Of a stretch of 64,000 nucleotides of DNA, positions 50,422 to 58,886 are shown piece by piece; position 1 is the stretch's first letter, and each line of letters opens with the position of its first letter. This DNA comes from Eubacteriales bacterium. GTDB lineage: Bacteria > Bacillota > Clostridia > UBA1381. The notes below the pieces were generated by a model. It made no database searches and was not told where the DNA came from. It saw only the letters and a program-made list of their open reading frames with translations. A program made the position numbers and the translations under genes. The DNA lies in contig JAHAZB010000114.1 in the NCBI GenBank assembly GCA_018384175.1, positions 1 to 64,000 of the forward strand, given 5' to 3'.

Positions 50422-50590
50422 ATGATAGGGCGGAATCCGTATTATCATAGACGGTACAGAGGTTGAATGTGATGTTGAGCCGATAGTAGAGAATGAGAGA
50501 GTGCTTGTGCCGTTAAGAGCAATATTGGAGAAGCTGGGTGATGAGGTAGTCTGGGACGAAACGGAAAATACAGTTACAATTGACCGATAG
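50422..50590 (+). pseudogene. Frameshifted copper-amine-oxidase-N-type domain ORF
   Basis: A frame of about 52 codons ends at TAG 50588-50590 and reads IRIIIDGTEVECDVEPIVEN, then RVLVPLRAILEKLGDEVVWD, then NTVTIDR. This is a complete Cu_amine_oxidN1 repeat (a surface-protein domain). The ATG at 50422, with GGTGGTGATAGGG ahead of it, is out of frame; dropping one G from GGGCGG would give MIGGIRIIIDG. I read it as a single-domain ORF broken by a +1 shift, or as a remnant of a larger protein. A terminator follows at once. Confidence 0.65.
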
Positions 50591-50617
50591 GGTCAAAAGA
50601 AACCTTTCTAAATAGTG

Positions 50618-50642
50618 AAAGCCACCCTTTTGGGTGGCTTTT
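50618..50642 (+). terminator. Terminator after the domain remnant
   Basis: AAAGCCACCC pairs with GGGTGGCTTT around a TTTT loop and runs into TTTTGC. Its presence suggests that the small ORF is, or was, its own transcription unit. Confidence 0.82.
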
Positions 50643-50689
50643 GCTATTGCTGTATATTACAAAGGCATTACCTTGAGTAAATAACATTT

Positions 50690-50748
50690 GTAGGGACCGG
50701 CCTCCCGGATGGTCCGTTTGGCGGGTTGTCGAGGATGCCAGCCTCTAC
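50690..50748. repeat. REP-like palindromic repeat, family 1, copy E
   Basis: Runs from GTAGGGACCGGCCTCCCGG to GCCTCTAC in 59 bases, a shortened form with the AT linker replaced by TTTGGCGGG. It lies between the domain remnant and the 3' end of the GH78-like gene. Confidence 0.8.
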
Positions 50749-50789
50749 AAGCTTGAATAAATCAGAAAGCTTGCAGAAAACAAACTATT

Positions 50790-52688
50790 TTATTTCACGA
50801 AGCCGAGCTTATGATAGTAATATATCGGAATTGCGCTCCAACCGTGGCACAGACTTCCTGCATTGTCAAAGGCATCCTTTCCGTCTATTGTCTCCCACGT
50901 TGTAGTAGCGCCTGCATCGAGCATAATTTTGTACTGTTTTCTTATCTCGTCCAAAACGACAGGCAGATATTTTTCCTTGTCCATCTTTAAGAGTGCATCA
51001 TACTTAAACGGCTTCATACTGAGCGTACACTCGTCAAGCTCGCCTGCTGCAAGCTTTTCACAAAGCAGCTCTGCAGCATCGCCGTCAACAATATCCAAAA
51101 GGATTGCGAGGCTGTTTCCAAGCTCGTTTGCAACCTCTGATTTTGCATCAGCAATAAAGAATGTACCGCTTTGTTTATCGTAGAACTTATCCAAAAGCTT
51201 TTCCTTTAAGCCGATTGTAGCATTTTTGAATTTATTTTCTCTGCCGAGCCTTGTGCAAATGCTGTCAAATGCGTTAAGGCTTAGCATAAATATTGCATTA
51301 ACAAGAAAATCGGGCTTTCTCGGAGTATCGAGCCACGGTTCGCTTTGTGCAAACTCTGTCCAGTCGTAGAAGTTCCAGTGATTAGCACCCGAAAATGTAT
51401 GAACAAGTCCGTCTGTCATATTATCATAAAAAGCACCGAGCATTGACTCCATCTTTGCAAACACCGCATCTGCCAAACCCAAATCGCCTGTATGCTCAAT
51501 ATACTCTTTTACTGCAAGAACATAGTAAAGAGAGAAGCTTGGTATTGTCAAATCCTCACCGCTTGGGAAGCAGATGGAAAGCAACTTGTCCTTGCGGTCG
51601 TCCATTGCCATCAGCAGAAGATTTGCCTTTACATAATCAGCATTTCCGTTTTGGAAGGCATAATAGCCGGCAAGCATCTGATTTCTGGAATCGTAGGCAT
51701 ACATACACTGCTCACGCCATGGGCAATCGACATAATGTTCCATCATACAAAGCTTAAGACTATTCAAGCAAAGCTCGTAAATTCGTTGGTCAAGCTCATT
51801 TTCAAGAGTGAATTTCTTTTCAGAAACGGAATAAAACTGCGGAATAATTCCGATATAATCCAGAGCTATATTATCCACTGCTTCAACCTCGACATATCTT
51901 GCGGCGATGCGGAACATATAGTTGACATAACGGTTTTCGCCCTCTTTTGAGATATAATCAAAGCTGAAATCTCTGTCGCCGATAATACGTTTAACCCTGC
52001 CGTTTTCAAGGCACTCGCCGTAGGCAACGTTTATATTCTGCTTTTTGGCGGAAACAAAGGACAAACTGCATAATCCAACAATTTCCCTGCCGAAATCGAG
52101 CAGAATACGGTTGTTTTCCTGCGAGATAACAGTACCTTTAACCATAGTACCGAGCATCTGTTTTGCGATGGGACGTGGATAAAAATCCTTCTTTTCCTGA
52201 ATAACGCAGGACGGTGTAAAGGCGGTATCATCTTTTGTCGAATCGTATGTAAAGCTGTAACTGAGCTGTTGCGAAATTTTCTTCTGGGAGCCGCTTAGGT
52301 AGAAGGGACTCTTTCGAGATAATACGTCCTCGTTGCTTGTGCGCAAAATGCCGCTTTCATCAAAAATCTCATAAATAAGTCCGGGCTTCGGAGTAAGATA
52401 TCTCATACCCGACTTACCAAAATACCAGACGAGGATTTTTATATCATTTTCGCCATTTTTCAGCAACGGTGTTATGTCAAACTCGTCATAAACCTTGTGA
52501 TACTCAAAGTCGGCGTACTGGTTCGACTGTGCATATGCGCCGTTTATAAACAACGTGTAATCGCCGCATACGGAGATTCTGATACCGGTTTTGCTACCGT
52601 TCCACATAATCGTTTCCACAAATTCGGCATATTCATTTTCGACGAAGGTTGTGCTTGTCCAAATCCATTTTGCATTAGTAAATACCAT
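50790..52688 (-). CDS. GH78-like alpha-L-rhamnosidase-family protein
   Basis: 632 residues, cytoplasmic. N-terminal beta-sandwich domains (AKWIWTSTTFVENEYAEF; ISVCGDYTLFINGAYAQSNQ; LLDFGREIVGLCSLSF; RYVEVEAV) precede an (alpha/alpha)6 barrel with the GH78 hallmark DCPWREQCMYAYDSRNQ, which carries the catalytic Glu, and the late ATTTWET Glu. The sugar-binding Trp-rich segment GANHWNFYDWTEF is present. At 632 residues it is shorter than many GH78 enzymes. It would remove rhamnose or a related sugar from oligosaccharides. It heads a minus-strand group with a dehydrogenase and an AraD-like gene, possibly in one transcript starting at 54210. Confidence 0.85.
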   Translation of the reverse strand: MVFTNAKWIWTSTTFVENEYAEFVETIMWNGSKTGIRISVCGDYTLFINGAYAQSNQYADFEYHKVYDEFDITPLLKNGENDIKILVWYFGKSGMRYLTPKPGLIYEIFDESGILRTSNEDVLSRKSPFYLSGSQKKISQQLSYSFTYDSTKDDTAFTPSCVIQEKKDFYPRPIAKQMLGTMVKGTVISQENNRILLDFGREIVGLCSLSFVSAKKQNINVAYGECLENGRVKRIIGDRDFSFDYISKEGENRYVNYMFRIAARYVEVEAVDNIALDYIGIIPQFYSVSEKKFTLENELDQRIYELCLNSLKLCMMEHYVDCPWREQCMYAYDSRNQMLAGYYAFQNGNADYVKANLLLMAMDDRKDKLLSICFPSGEDLTIPSFSLYYVLAVKEYIEHTGDLGLADAVFAKMESMLGAFYDNMTDGLVHTFSGANHWNFYDWTEFAQSEPWLDTPRKPDFLVNAIFMLSLNAFDSICTRLGRENKFKNATIGLKEKLLDKFYDKQSGTFFIADAKSEVANELGNSLAILLDIVDGDAAELLCEKLAAGELDECTLSMKPFKYDALLKMDKEKYLPVVLDEIRKQYKIMLDAGATTTWETIDGKDAFDNAGSLCHGWSAIPIYYYHKLGFVK

Positions 52689-52693
52689 TTATA

Positions 52694-53470
52694 TTACCTC
52701 TTTTTACATTTTTTGCTCTGAATAGAATAGACTGTGCGTGCGAGCATTTTGTCCGGACAAATTCTTCTGAGGAATGCAGCAATCCGCATAACTGCACCGG
52801 GGATAATAACCTGCTTACCCTTAAACATCTGTTTTATAGCATATTTCGACACATCCACAGAGGAAAGCACCAGTTTTTTAGCAGCCTTTTCATCACCTCT
52901 GCCAAAGCTAACTTTTGCCACTTCGCCAAACTCTGTGTGGACAGGACCGGGGCATAATACGCTTATCTGAACATTACTGTTTTCACGTCTTAATTCCTCT
53001 GCCAATGCCTGCGACAGCCTCAAAACGTAGGACTTTGATGCGTAATATGCACCAAAGAGCGGGCCGGGGAAGAATGCAGCTAACGATGCAACGTTAAGAA
53101 TATAACCGCTGTTTTTCTCGCGGAACTTCTGCGCAAAAAGCTTTGTAAGAATATGCACCGCGCGGATATTCGTGTCAATCATAGCAAGCTCGGAGTCGAG
53201 GTCATTTTCGCACAATTCGCCGAATACACCAAAGCCTGCGTTATTTATAAGAATATCAACATCGCCTGCTTTTTCTGCGAGCGCCTTGCACGCATTGACG
53301 TCGGTAACGTCGCAGGAAATTATCTCGACGTTGGTCTTTAGTGTGTCTCTTAGCATCTCAAGCCTGCCCAATCGTCTTGCAACTGCAATAATATCATATC
53401 CCATATCCGATAGAATGTGCGCCATATCCCAGCCGAGACCTGAGCTCGCTCCTGTAATTAAAGCCTTCAT
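52694..53470 (-). CDS. Short-chain dehydrogenase/reductase
   Basis: 258 residues from ATG 53470. The NAD(P)-binding motif TGASSGLGWDMA, INNAGFGVFGEL, the catalytic Ser in ILNVASLAAFFPG, and YYASKSYVLRLSQALAEELR (YxxxK) are all present. C-terminal basic residues (KKCKKR) end the protein. The substrate is unknown; similar SDRs act on sugars, fatty acyl groups or steroids. The GGGGAG RBS lies 11 bases upstream. It is 5 bases from the GH78-like gene start, so they are co-transcribed. Confidence 0.9.
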   Translation of the reverse strand: MKALITGASSGLGWDMAHILSDMGYDIIAVARRLGRLEMLRDTLKTNVEIISCDVTDVNACKALAEKAGDVDILINNAGFGVFGELCENDLDSELAMIDTNIRAVHILTKLFAQKFREKNSGYILNVASLAAFFPGPLFGAYYASKSYVLRLSQALAEELRRENSNVQISVLCPGPVHTEFGEVAKVSFGRGDEKAAKKLVLSSVDVSKYAIKQMFKGKQVIIPGAVMRIAAFLRRICPDKMLARTVYSIQSKKCKKR

Positions 53471-53501
53471 AAATGTATTCACTCCCCATATATCATATTT
53501 G

Positions 53502-53530
53502 TAGAGACCGGCGTCCCCGACGGTCCGCAA
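53502..53530. repeat. REP-like palindromic repeat, family 1, copy F
   Basis: GTAGAGACCGGCGTCCCCG followed by ACGGTCCGCAAC, a half element between the AraD-like gene and the dehydrogenase gene. It sits inside the presumed operon. Confidence 0.78.
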
Positions 53531-53536
53531 CAAGAA

Positions 53537-54181
53537 TTATCCCTTATACAAAAACTCGACTAATGTTTTTGAAAGCGGGGGAATTCCGGGTGAAAGTGTA
53601 AGTGCAGATATAGCACTTTTTGCAACTGCTTCAAGAACAGCCGCATTCTTAACAACCTCATCAATTGTATGTCCCCAAATGTACGGCTCATGTCCGGAAA
53701 CGATTACAGCAGGTATTTCGTCAGGTGCTTTTGCTGTTTCTGTGATAACTTTGCCGAGGTTGGAATAGTAACCGTTTTCGATTTCCTCTTTGGTTAAAAG
53801 CCTTGTCGCAGGGATATCGCCCTTAAAGAAACGAGCGTGCGTTGCACTGAAAACGGGAACGGGTCTGTTTGCTGCCGCAAAGCCCATTGCCGCCTCGGAG
53901 AATGAGTGTACGACTGTATTTACGTCCATGTTTTTGTAAATCTCCAAATGTGTCTGCCAGTCGGAAGATGGGCGGTCGCCCTCGATAATATTTCCGTTTG
54001 AATCAATTACAGTAAAGTTTTCCGGTACAAGCTCGTCAAAGTCAATTCCGTCAGGCTTTATAACCATCATTTTAGTGTCCCTGTCAAAATAGGACACACT
54101 GCCCCAATCAAATTTTGCAAGACCTGATTTGGCTAAACGTCGGTTTGCTTCCCAAACCTTGTATTTCAAATTTTCTAACAT
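53537..54181 (-). CDS. AraD/FucA-like class II aldolase family protein with altered active site
   Basis: 214 residues resembling L-ribulose-5-phosphate 4-epimerase: KSGLAKFDWGSVSYFDRD, KPDGIDFDEL, SSDWQTHLEIYK, NTVVHSFSEAAMG, ATHARFFKGDIPATR, SGHEPYIWGHTIDEVV. Compared with what is known of AraD, the zinc pair HTH is H92-S-F94, the Asp of HADYF is R117 (HARFF), the Asn of GNVS is Ser28, and the C-terminal Tyr region is absent. The first zinc His (H92) and the later one (H164) remain. It may be a divergent aldolase or an inactive homologue. It leads the minus-strand group with the GH78-like gene. Confidence 0.78.
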   Translation of the reverse strand: MLENLKYKVWEANRRLAKSGLAKFDWGSVSYFDRDTKMMVIKPDGIDFDELVPENFTVIDSNGNIIEGDRPSSDWQTHLEIYKNMDVNTVVHSFSEAAMGFAAANRPVPVFSATHARFFKGDIPATRLLTKEEIENGYYSNLGKVITETAKAPDEIPAVIVSGHEPYIWGHTIDEVVKNAAVLEAVAKSAISALTLSPGIPPLSKTLVEFLYKG

Positions 54182-54209
54182 AAAATATCAATCCTTTCCT
54201 TATTTATAT

Positions 54210-54238
54210 ATTATACTTATATTTGCCATAAATTGCAA
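54210..54238 (-). promoter_or_regulatory. Promoter of the AraD-like/SDR/GH78-like group
   Basis: On the minus strand TTGCAA (54233-54238) and TATAAT (54210-54215) are 17 bases apart, 29 bases from the ATG. Confidence 0.75.
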
Positions 54239-54255
54239 TACCCAAACATAACATC

Positions 54256-54284
54256 TTGCAAAAGACCGCAATAATGTGTATAAT
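54256..54284 (+). promoter_or_regulatory. rnhA promoter
   Basis: TTGCAA (54256-54261), a 17-base spacer and TATAAT (54279-54284), divergent from the AraD-like promoter. Repeat copy G lies within the transcribed leader. Confidence 0.72.
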
Positions 54285-54294
54285 GTTTGTATAT

Positions 54295-54318
54295 GTAGGG
54301 GACGTTCACGAACGTCCC
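54295..54318. repeat. REP-like palindromic repeat, family 1, copy G (minimal hairpin)
   Basis: GTAGG followed by the hairpin GGACGTTC-AC-GAACGTCC. It is the simplest version, with a stem sequence quite different from copies A-E but the same outer motif. Confidence 0.75.
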
Positions 54319-54382
54319 GAGAAGGAATAAGGGTTTGTTCCTGATAGATTATGGATTGCAGAAATCACAAAGGAGAATGCAT

Positions 54383-55030
54383 ATGCCAAAATATTATGCA
54401 GTAAAAAACGGCAGAGCCGTAGGAATATATACAACATGGAAGGATTGCCAGGCACAGGTAGACGGATATTCCGGTGCAGAGTATAAGTCGTTTTCGAAAA
54501 AGAGTGAAGCTATGGAGTATTTAGGCTTGGAGCCGGCAAGAAAACCAAAGCCAAAACCGCCTGAACCGAATACAAGAGAGGGTACACCGGCAGTTGCACC
54601 ATATGAGACGGAGTGCGAGGCGGCATTTTATGTAGATGGAAGCTATAATATCAAGACAGGTGAGTATGCATTTGGTGCAGTAATGCTAAAAGACGGCGAA
54701 ATGTTCGCATTCTCGCATAAATATGACGATAATGAAGCGGCATCCATGCGAAATGTTGCAGGCGAGATAGCAGGAGCATTATTCGCAATGCGTTATGCGG
54801 TAAAGTACGGAATAAAGTCAATAGAGATATTCTATGACTACGAGGGCATAGAGAAGTGGGCTTTGGGAAAATGGAAAACAAATCTTGAGAAGACGAAAGA
54901 GTATGCACAATTATATAGGAAGCTTTCCGGATATGTGTCGGTTAAATTCACGAAGGTAAAGGGACATTCGGGCGACTGCTATAACGATATGGCTGACCGC
55001 TTGGCTAAGGACGCAGTCGGGATTGTGTAG
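54383..55030 (+). CDS. rnhA: Ribonuclease HI with N-terminal hybrid-binding domain
   Basis: 215 residues from ATG 54383 (RBS AAAGGAG). The N-terminal ~45 residues (MPKYYAVKNGRAVGIYTTW ... YKSFSKKSEAMEYL) are the caulimovirus-viroplasmin-like RNA/DNA hybrid-binding domain. A Pro-rich linker (ARKPKPKPPEPN) leads to the RNase H core with catalytic carboxylates in FYVDGSYN, the Glu of NVAGEIAGALFAM, YDYEGIEKWA and KGHSGDCYNDMADRLA. It removes RNA from R-loops and primers. Length and order are typical of firmicute RNase H1-like proteins. Confidence 0.94.
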   Translation: MPKYYAVKNGRAVGIYTTWKDCQAQVDGYSGAEYKSFSKKSEAMEYLGLEPARKPKPKPPEPNTREGTPAVAPYETECEAAFYVDGSYNIKTGEYAFGAVMLKDGEMFAFSHKYDDNEAASMRNVAGEIAGALFAMRYAVKYGIKSIEIFYDYEGIEKWALGKWKTNLEKTKEYAQLYRKLSGYVSVKFTKVKGHSGDCYNDMADRLAKDAVGIV

Positions 55031-55112
55031 GCCACCTCATCAGTCTCACTACGTTAGGCAGCTTCTCCTTTAAGGGGAAGGTGTCAGCCAAAGGCTAACG
55101 GATGAGTTGTAG
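55031..55112. repeat. Palindromic repeat, family 2 (variant copy)
   Basis: CCACCTCATCAGTC and GGCAGCTTCTCCTTTAAGG lead to GGTGTCAGCCAAAGGCT and ACGGATGAGTTG, so the ends are inverted (CTCATCAG against CGGATGAG). It directly follows the rnhA stop. From there to the promoters at 55235 the DNA is AT-rich without an ORF. Confidence 0.7.
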
Positions 55113-55234
55113 TACAAACAATGGAACAAAACCGAAAAAATCACGTCTAACCTAACGTAACTCGCAAAAACAACTAACAAGTCAAGCGAAAACAAGTGAA
55201 AATACCCAAAATTAGAAAAATTTGCAAAAAAAAC

Positions 55235-55263
55235 TTGACACATTAGCTTTTCGCGAGTAAAAT
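55235..55263 (+). promoter_or_regulatory. S-layer gene promoter P1
   Basis: Perfect TTGACA (55235-55240), a 17-base spacer and TAAAAT (55258-55263). Confidence 0.75.
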
Positions 55264-55391
55264 ACTATATGATGTTGTACAATGCACATAAGTATTGCTA
55301 AATAGAGAAAATGTTGATGTTAATGTCAGATTACAAAGATTTCGTAATCGACCGAAAAAATTACAGTTGTATTACATCTGTACAAATTGCA

Positions 55392-55421
55392 TTGACACTT
55401 CTCATATCTTGGTGATATAAT
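55392..55421 (+). promoter_or_regulatory. S-layer gene promoter P2
   Basis: Perfect TTGACA (55392-55397) and perfect TATAAT (55416-55421) with an 18-base spacer. The transcript would carry a leader of roughly 115 bases. Confidence 0.85.
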
Positions 55422-55478
55422 TTGTGCATAGTCAAGATATCCCGAGTTTCTTGACGCAACAATTCAGGTGTGTAAAAT

Positions 55479-55514
55479 GAAAGGGTGCGCACTTGAAGCA
55501 GTAAGTGCCCTTTC
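55479..55514 (+). promoter_or_regulatory. Stem-loop in the S-layer mRNA leader
   Basis: GAAAGGG and GCACTT (separated by TGC) pair with AAGTGC and CCTTTC across an 8-base loop. Leader hairpins of this kind stabilise abundant mRNAs; no ligand-binding structure is evident. Confidence 0.5.
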
Positions 55515-55545
55515 ACACAAAAAAAATAAGGGAGGATTTGAGAGA

Positions 55546-58500
55546 ATGAAAAAGAATCTCAAAAAAGTAATTTCCGCTGTTCTTGCTCTTGCTCTCGCTA
55601 TGAGCAGCTTCGTTGCAATGACAACAAGCGCAGCTACATTTGCAGACGTAGCAGACACAGCAAGCTATGCAGAAGCAGTTAATGCTCTCGCAGCATTAGG
55701 CGCTATCGCAGGCACAGGCGACGGCACATTCAAGCCGGACGACAATATCACAAGAGCAGAAGCTGCTACAATGGTAGTTGCAGCTCAGAACTTATCTGCA
55801 GACGCACAGAATGCAGGTTCAACTTCACAGTTCGCAGACGTTAATGAACAGGCTAAATGGGCTACTGGTTACGTAAACGTTGGTGTTGCTCAGGGCTATA
55901 TCTCGGGTACAAGCGCAACAACATTCAATCCTTTGGATAACGTAACTTACGCACAGCTCCTTACAATGCTTACAAGAATTCTTGGCTACGGTGATTTCGC
56001 TGTATCAAGAGGCGGTTACCCCAACGGTTACCTTACAGCTGCTTCAACAGCAGGTATCTTGACAGGTGTATCAGCAGCTGCTGAAGAGCCTATCACAAGA
56101 GCACAGGCTGCACAGCTCATCTGGAACGCAGTTCAGGCTCCGATGCTCGACATCACTACTTTCACAGGTAGCGTAAACGATACAGAGCTCCAGAAGATGG
56201 ATGGCCGTGGCACAAGAGACTTCAAGACAGTTCTTTCAGAGAAGTTCAACGCATACGTTCTTGACGTAACAGTTGAAGAGACTTCAAAGCAGGGAACACT
56301 TGAAATCGGTACAATCGCTATGAGACTTACAAGCTCAACTCAGTATGATCCTGAGAACGAAGTAATCGGTTCAAAGGCTTACAAGAACGAAGTTGCAGTT
56401 GGTAAGACAGATGCTGAGGAATATGTATTCGCATCAGCTAAGGTTGTTGCTGAGTACAATGAGGATGACGAATGGAAACTTATCTACTTCGCTCCTACAG
56501 GCAAGGTTGCTACAAAGACAATCGACGGTACTTTGGTAAATGACAACGCATATGTTTCTGGTACACCAAACGCATATAACGGTGTTGCTGTAACAACAAC
56601 AATGGTTGACCCGGACGGTACTCCTGCTTCAGGTGATGAGTATGCTTCATCAACTGGTAAATTGAGAATCAAGAAGTCAGCTACAGCAAGCCGTTCAAGT
56701 GCTACAGAGTATAATCTCCAGGATGCTTCACTTTATGTAAACGGTGTATTCTTCTGTGATGTAGATGCTACAAATGCTGATGCAGTTGCTGCTATGCTCG
56801 CTGAGTCAACAGGTGATGTAACACTCGTTCAGAACGAGAACATCGCTGGTAGAGTTTACAACAAAATTATGATGGACTACTATGTAGTTGCAAGCGTAAA
56901 CCAGGTTAAGACTTCTGCTAAGGATACAGAAATCAGAATTTCAGGTCTCGCTCCGCTTCCTTCAGGTGCAAGCTCAATCTGGGCAACTCCTGGCACAAGC
57001 CTTACTGTAGATGCTGATGAGCTCGCTGAGGGCGAAGTTATCGTAAATGTAACTAAGGCTGGCGCAGCAGCTGACCTTTCAGCTCTTGCTAAGAACGATG
57101 TAGTAGCTCTTAAGTATAACATTAAGCAGGCTCTTACAGGCTTCGGTGTAAACTTCAACAGAATCGACATCCTTGCTACAACTGATGTTGTTTCAGGTCA
57201 GTATGGTTCATTCGATACAGACGAAGACAAGTATATCGTTGGTGGCGTAGCATATGATTATGCTAAGTCTCAGTCTGTTACACTTGGTAACACTTACACA
57301 TTCAGACTTGATCCGTTCGGCAGACTCTTTGATGCTGAGGAAGAAGCTACAAATGCTAACTATGCTATCCTCGAAAGATACGTAAATGCATCACATGCTT
57401 CTAACTACAGTGCAGAGTACGCATACATGGACGTTGTAACTCTTGACGGTCAGTCAAAGAGACTTTATATCGACACAGGTTATGCTACAACAGCTGACAG
57501 TGTTATGACTACAGCTTTTGGTTCTAATGTAAGCACAAAGTACTTGGGTAAGGCAATAGCTAACGGTGGTCTTGGCGTAGCTATGGGTTCAAGAATCATT
57601 GAATACAAGGTTAAGACTTCAACAGGTAGAGTAAACAATGTTGCTGTTTCAACAAACGTTGACACATTTACTGGTCAGCAGTATAACGCATCTACAAACA
57701 AGCTTTCAAAGGTACTTGCTTCTTCAGCAGTAGTTCTTGATGCTACAAAGTATGATGTAACTAATCCTTCAGTAACAGACTACAAGGCATCTTCATTGTC
57801 ATCACTCGTTGGTAGCGTAGATTATGATGGTGTACTTGTTCACAAGAGCACAAGCAACAATGAATGGGCTTACCTCATCATTACTGTTGCAGGTTCAACT
57901 TACTCAACAACATCTGACTTCGTAGTAGTTGCAGCTAATGCTTCTTCTGCTAACGCAGCAATCGTTGATGATGAGGACGTTTACCAGCTTTCAGTAATGC
58001 AGAACGGCGACAACGCTGCTTCAAAGCTTAACATTTCTACAAATGCTAAGATTTATGCACCTGTAACAGTTGGTGGCACTAACTTTGCAGCTGGTCAGCC
58101 TTATAGCACAAACTGTGCAGCTATCCTTAAGGAAGGCGCTGTATTCTTCTACACAACAGACTCTTATGGTCTTGTAGACAGAATTGACGTTGTACTCTTG
58201 GGTGGTTACAACTACGATGCACTTATCGACACTGTAACAGGTTACGATGCTAACAGCAACGGTACAATTGAGTCAGGCGATATCGCTACAACAATGGGTA
58301 CACTTGTTAAGTTGCCTGCATCTTCAGAGATTAAGTCATCAGATTGGTTCGTAAATGTTAACGAAAAGGCATGTGTAGGTTCAGCTGATAACGTAATCCA
58401 GCTCTTCGTAGCTCCGGTTATGACTGTTGGTTCAAACTCAGTTTCATTCGGTTCTATGGAAGGAACTACAGGTTCTATGTATATGAACGTTGACCGTGAT

Positions 58501-58746
58501 TACAGCTTCTCACTCTCAAGCGATGCTAAGATTTATGAGTACAATCTTGACGAAGCTGGTACAGGCAACGCTATGCAGGGCGGTGCATTCGCTGGTATCA
58601 CAGTTGCAGATGCTGAGGCTGATGGTAAGGCTTGGGTAACAGGCGTTCCTTCAAATGCTAAGACAAACTTCAACGGTATGCTCCAGTATGCATTCGTAAT
58701 GACAGTTGATGGCGTTATCACAAACGCACTTGTAATCAACAAGTAA
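55546..58746 (+). CDS. Probable major S-layer protein with N-terminal SLH domains
   Basis: 1066 residues from ATG 55546, behind GGGAGG. Signal peptide with AMSSFVAMTTSAATF cleavage region. Three SLH domains span ~30-210 (FADVADTASYAEAVNALAAL; FADVNEQAKWATGYVNVGVA; YPNGYLTAASTAGILTGVSA). The remaining ~850 residues are beta-rich, high in Ala, Ser, Thr, Val and Asp, and poor in Cys and Trp. Codon use is strongly uniform (GCT/GCA, GGT, AAG), as in highly expressed genes. With the two strong promoters, leader hairpin and strong terminator, this is most likely the paracrystalline surface-layer subunit. No enzyme motif was seen. Confidence 0.87.
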   Translation: MKKNLKKVISAVLALALAMSSFVAMTTSAATFADVADTASYAEAVNALAALGAIAGTGDGTFKPDDNITRAEAATMVVAAQNLSADAQNAGSTSQFADVNEQAKWATGYVNVGVAQGYISGTSATTFNPLDNVTYAQLLTMLTRILGYGDFAVSRGGYPNGYLTAASTAGILTGVSAAAEEPITRAQAAQLIWNAVQAPMLDITTFTGSVNDTELQKMDGRGTRDFKTVLSEKFNAYVLDVTVEETSKQGTLEIGTIAMRLTSSTQYDPENEVIGSKAYKNEVAVGKTDAEEYVFASAKVVAEYNEDDEWKLIYFAPTGKVATKTIDGTLVNDNAYVSGTPNAYNGVAVTTTMVDPDGTPASGDEYASSTGKLRIKKSATASRSSATEYNLQDASLYVNGVFFCDVDATNADAVAAMLAESTGDVTLVQNENIAGRVYNKIMMDYYVVASVNQVKTSAKDTEIRISGLAPLPSGASSIWATPGTSLTVDADELAEGEVIVNVTKAGAAADLSALAKNDVVALKYNIKQALTGFGVNFNRIDILATTDVVSGQYGSFDTDEDKYIVGGVAYDYAKSQSVTLGNTYTFRLDPFGRLFDAEEEATNANYAILERYVNASHASNYSAEYAYMDVVTLDGQSKRLYIDTGYATTADSVMTTAFGSNVSTKYLGKAIANGGLGVAMGSRIIEYKVKTSTGRVNNVAVSTNVDTFTGQQYNASTNKLSKVLASSAVVLDATKYDVTNPSVTDYKASSLSSLVGSVDYDGVLVHKSTSNNEWAYLIITVAGSTYSTTSDFVVVAANASSANAAIVDDEDVYQLSVMQNGDNAASKLNISTNAKIYAPVTVGGTNFAAGQPYSTNCAAILKEGAVFFYTTDSYGLVDRIDVVLLGGYNYDALIDTVTGYDANSNGTIESGDIATTMGTLVKLPASSEIKSSDWFVNVNEKACVGSADNVIQLFVAPVMTVGSNSVSFGSMEGTTGSMYMNVDRDYSFSLSSDAKIYEYNLDEAGTGNAMQGGAFAGITVADAEADGKAWVTGVPSNAKTNFNGMLQYAFVMTVDGVITNALVINK

Positions 58747-58782
58747 TCAGAACGATACTATAACAGTATAAACTGATAAATT

Positions 58783-58815
58783 AAGAAGACGGTCTTTTGA
58801 CCGTCTTCTTTTTTT
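58783..58815 (+). terminator. Terminator of the S-layer gene
   Basis: AAGAAGACGGTC pairs perfectly with GACCGTCTTCTT around TTTT and is followed by a run of T. Confidence 0.95.
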
Positions 58816-58864
58816 GGCTGCCTTGTGTAAAGGGAGCTGTCTCGTAGCGACTGAGGGATTGTTT
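58816..58864. repeat. Palindromic repeat, family 2 (half copy)
   Basis: Contains GGCTGCCTTGTGTAAAGGG, then AGCTGTCTCGTAGCGACTG and AGGGATTGTT, close to the left half of the complete copy at 23570-23690 (TTGTGTAAAGGGAG; GAGGGATTGTT). Confidence 0.75.
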
Positions 58865-58886
58865 TGTTCGCCATTGGCACATACTA

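Noticed and set aside
53471-53533. N-terminal extension of the dehydrogenase upstream of MKALITGASSGLG
   Set aside because: It runs through a REP-like repeat and the Rossmann motif should be close to the start.
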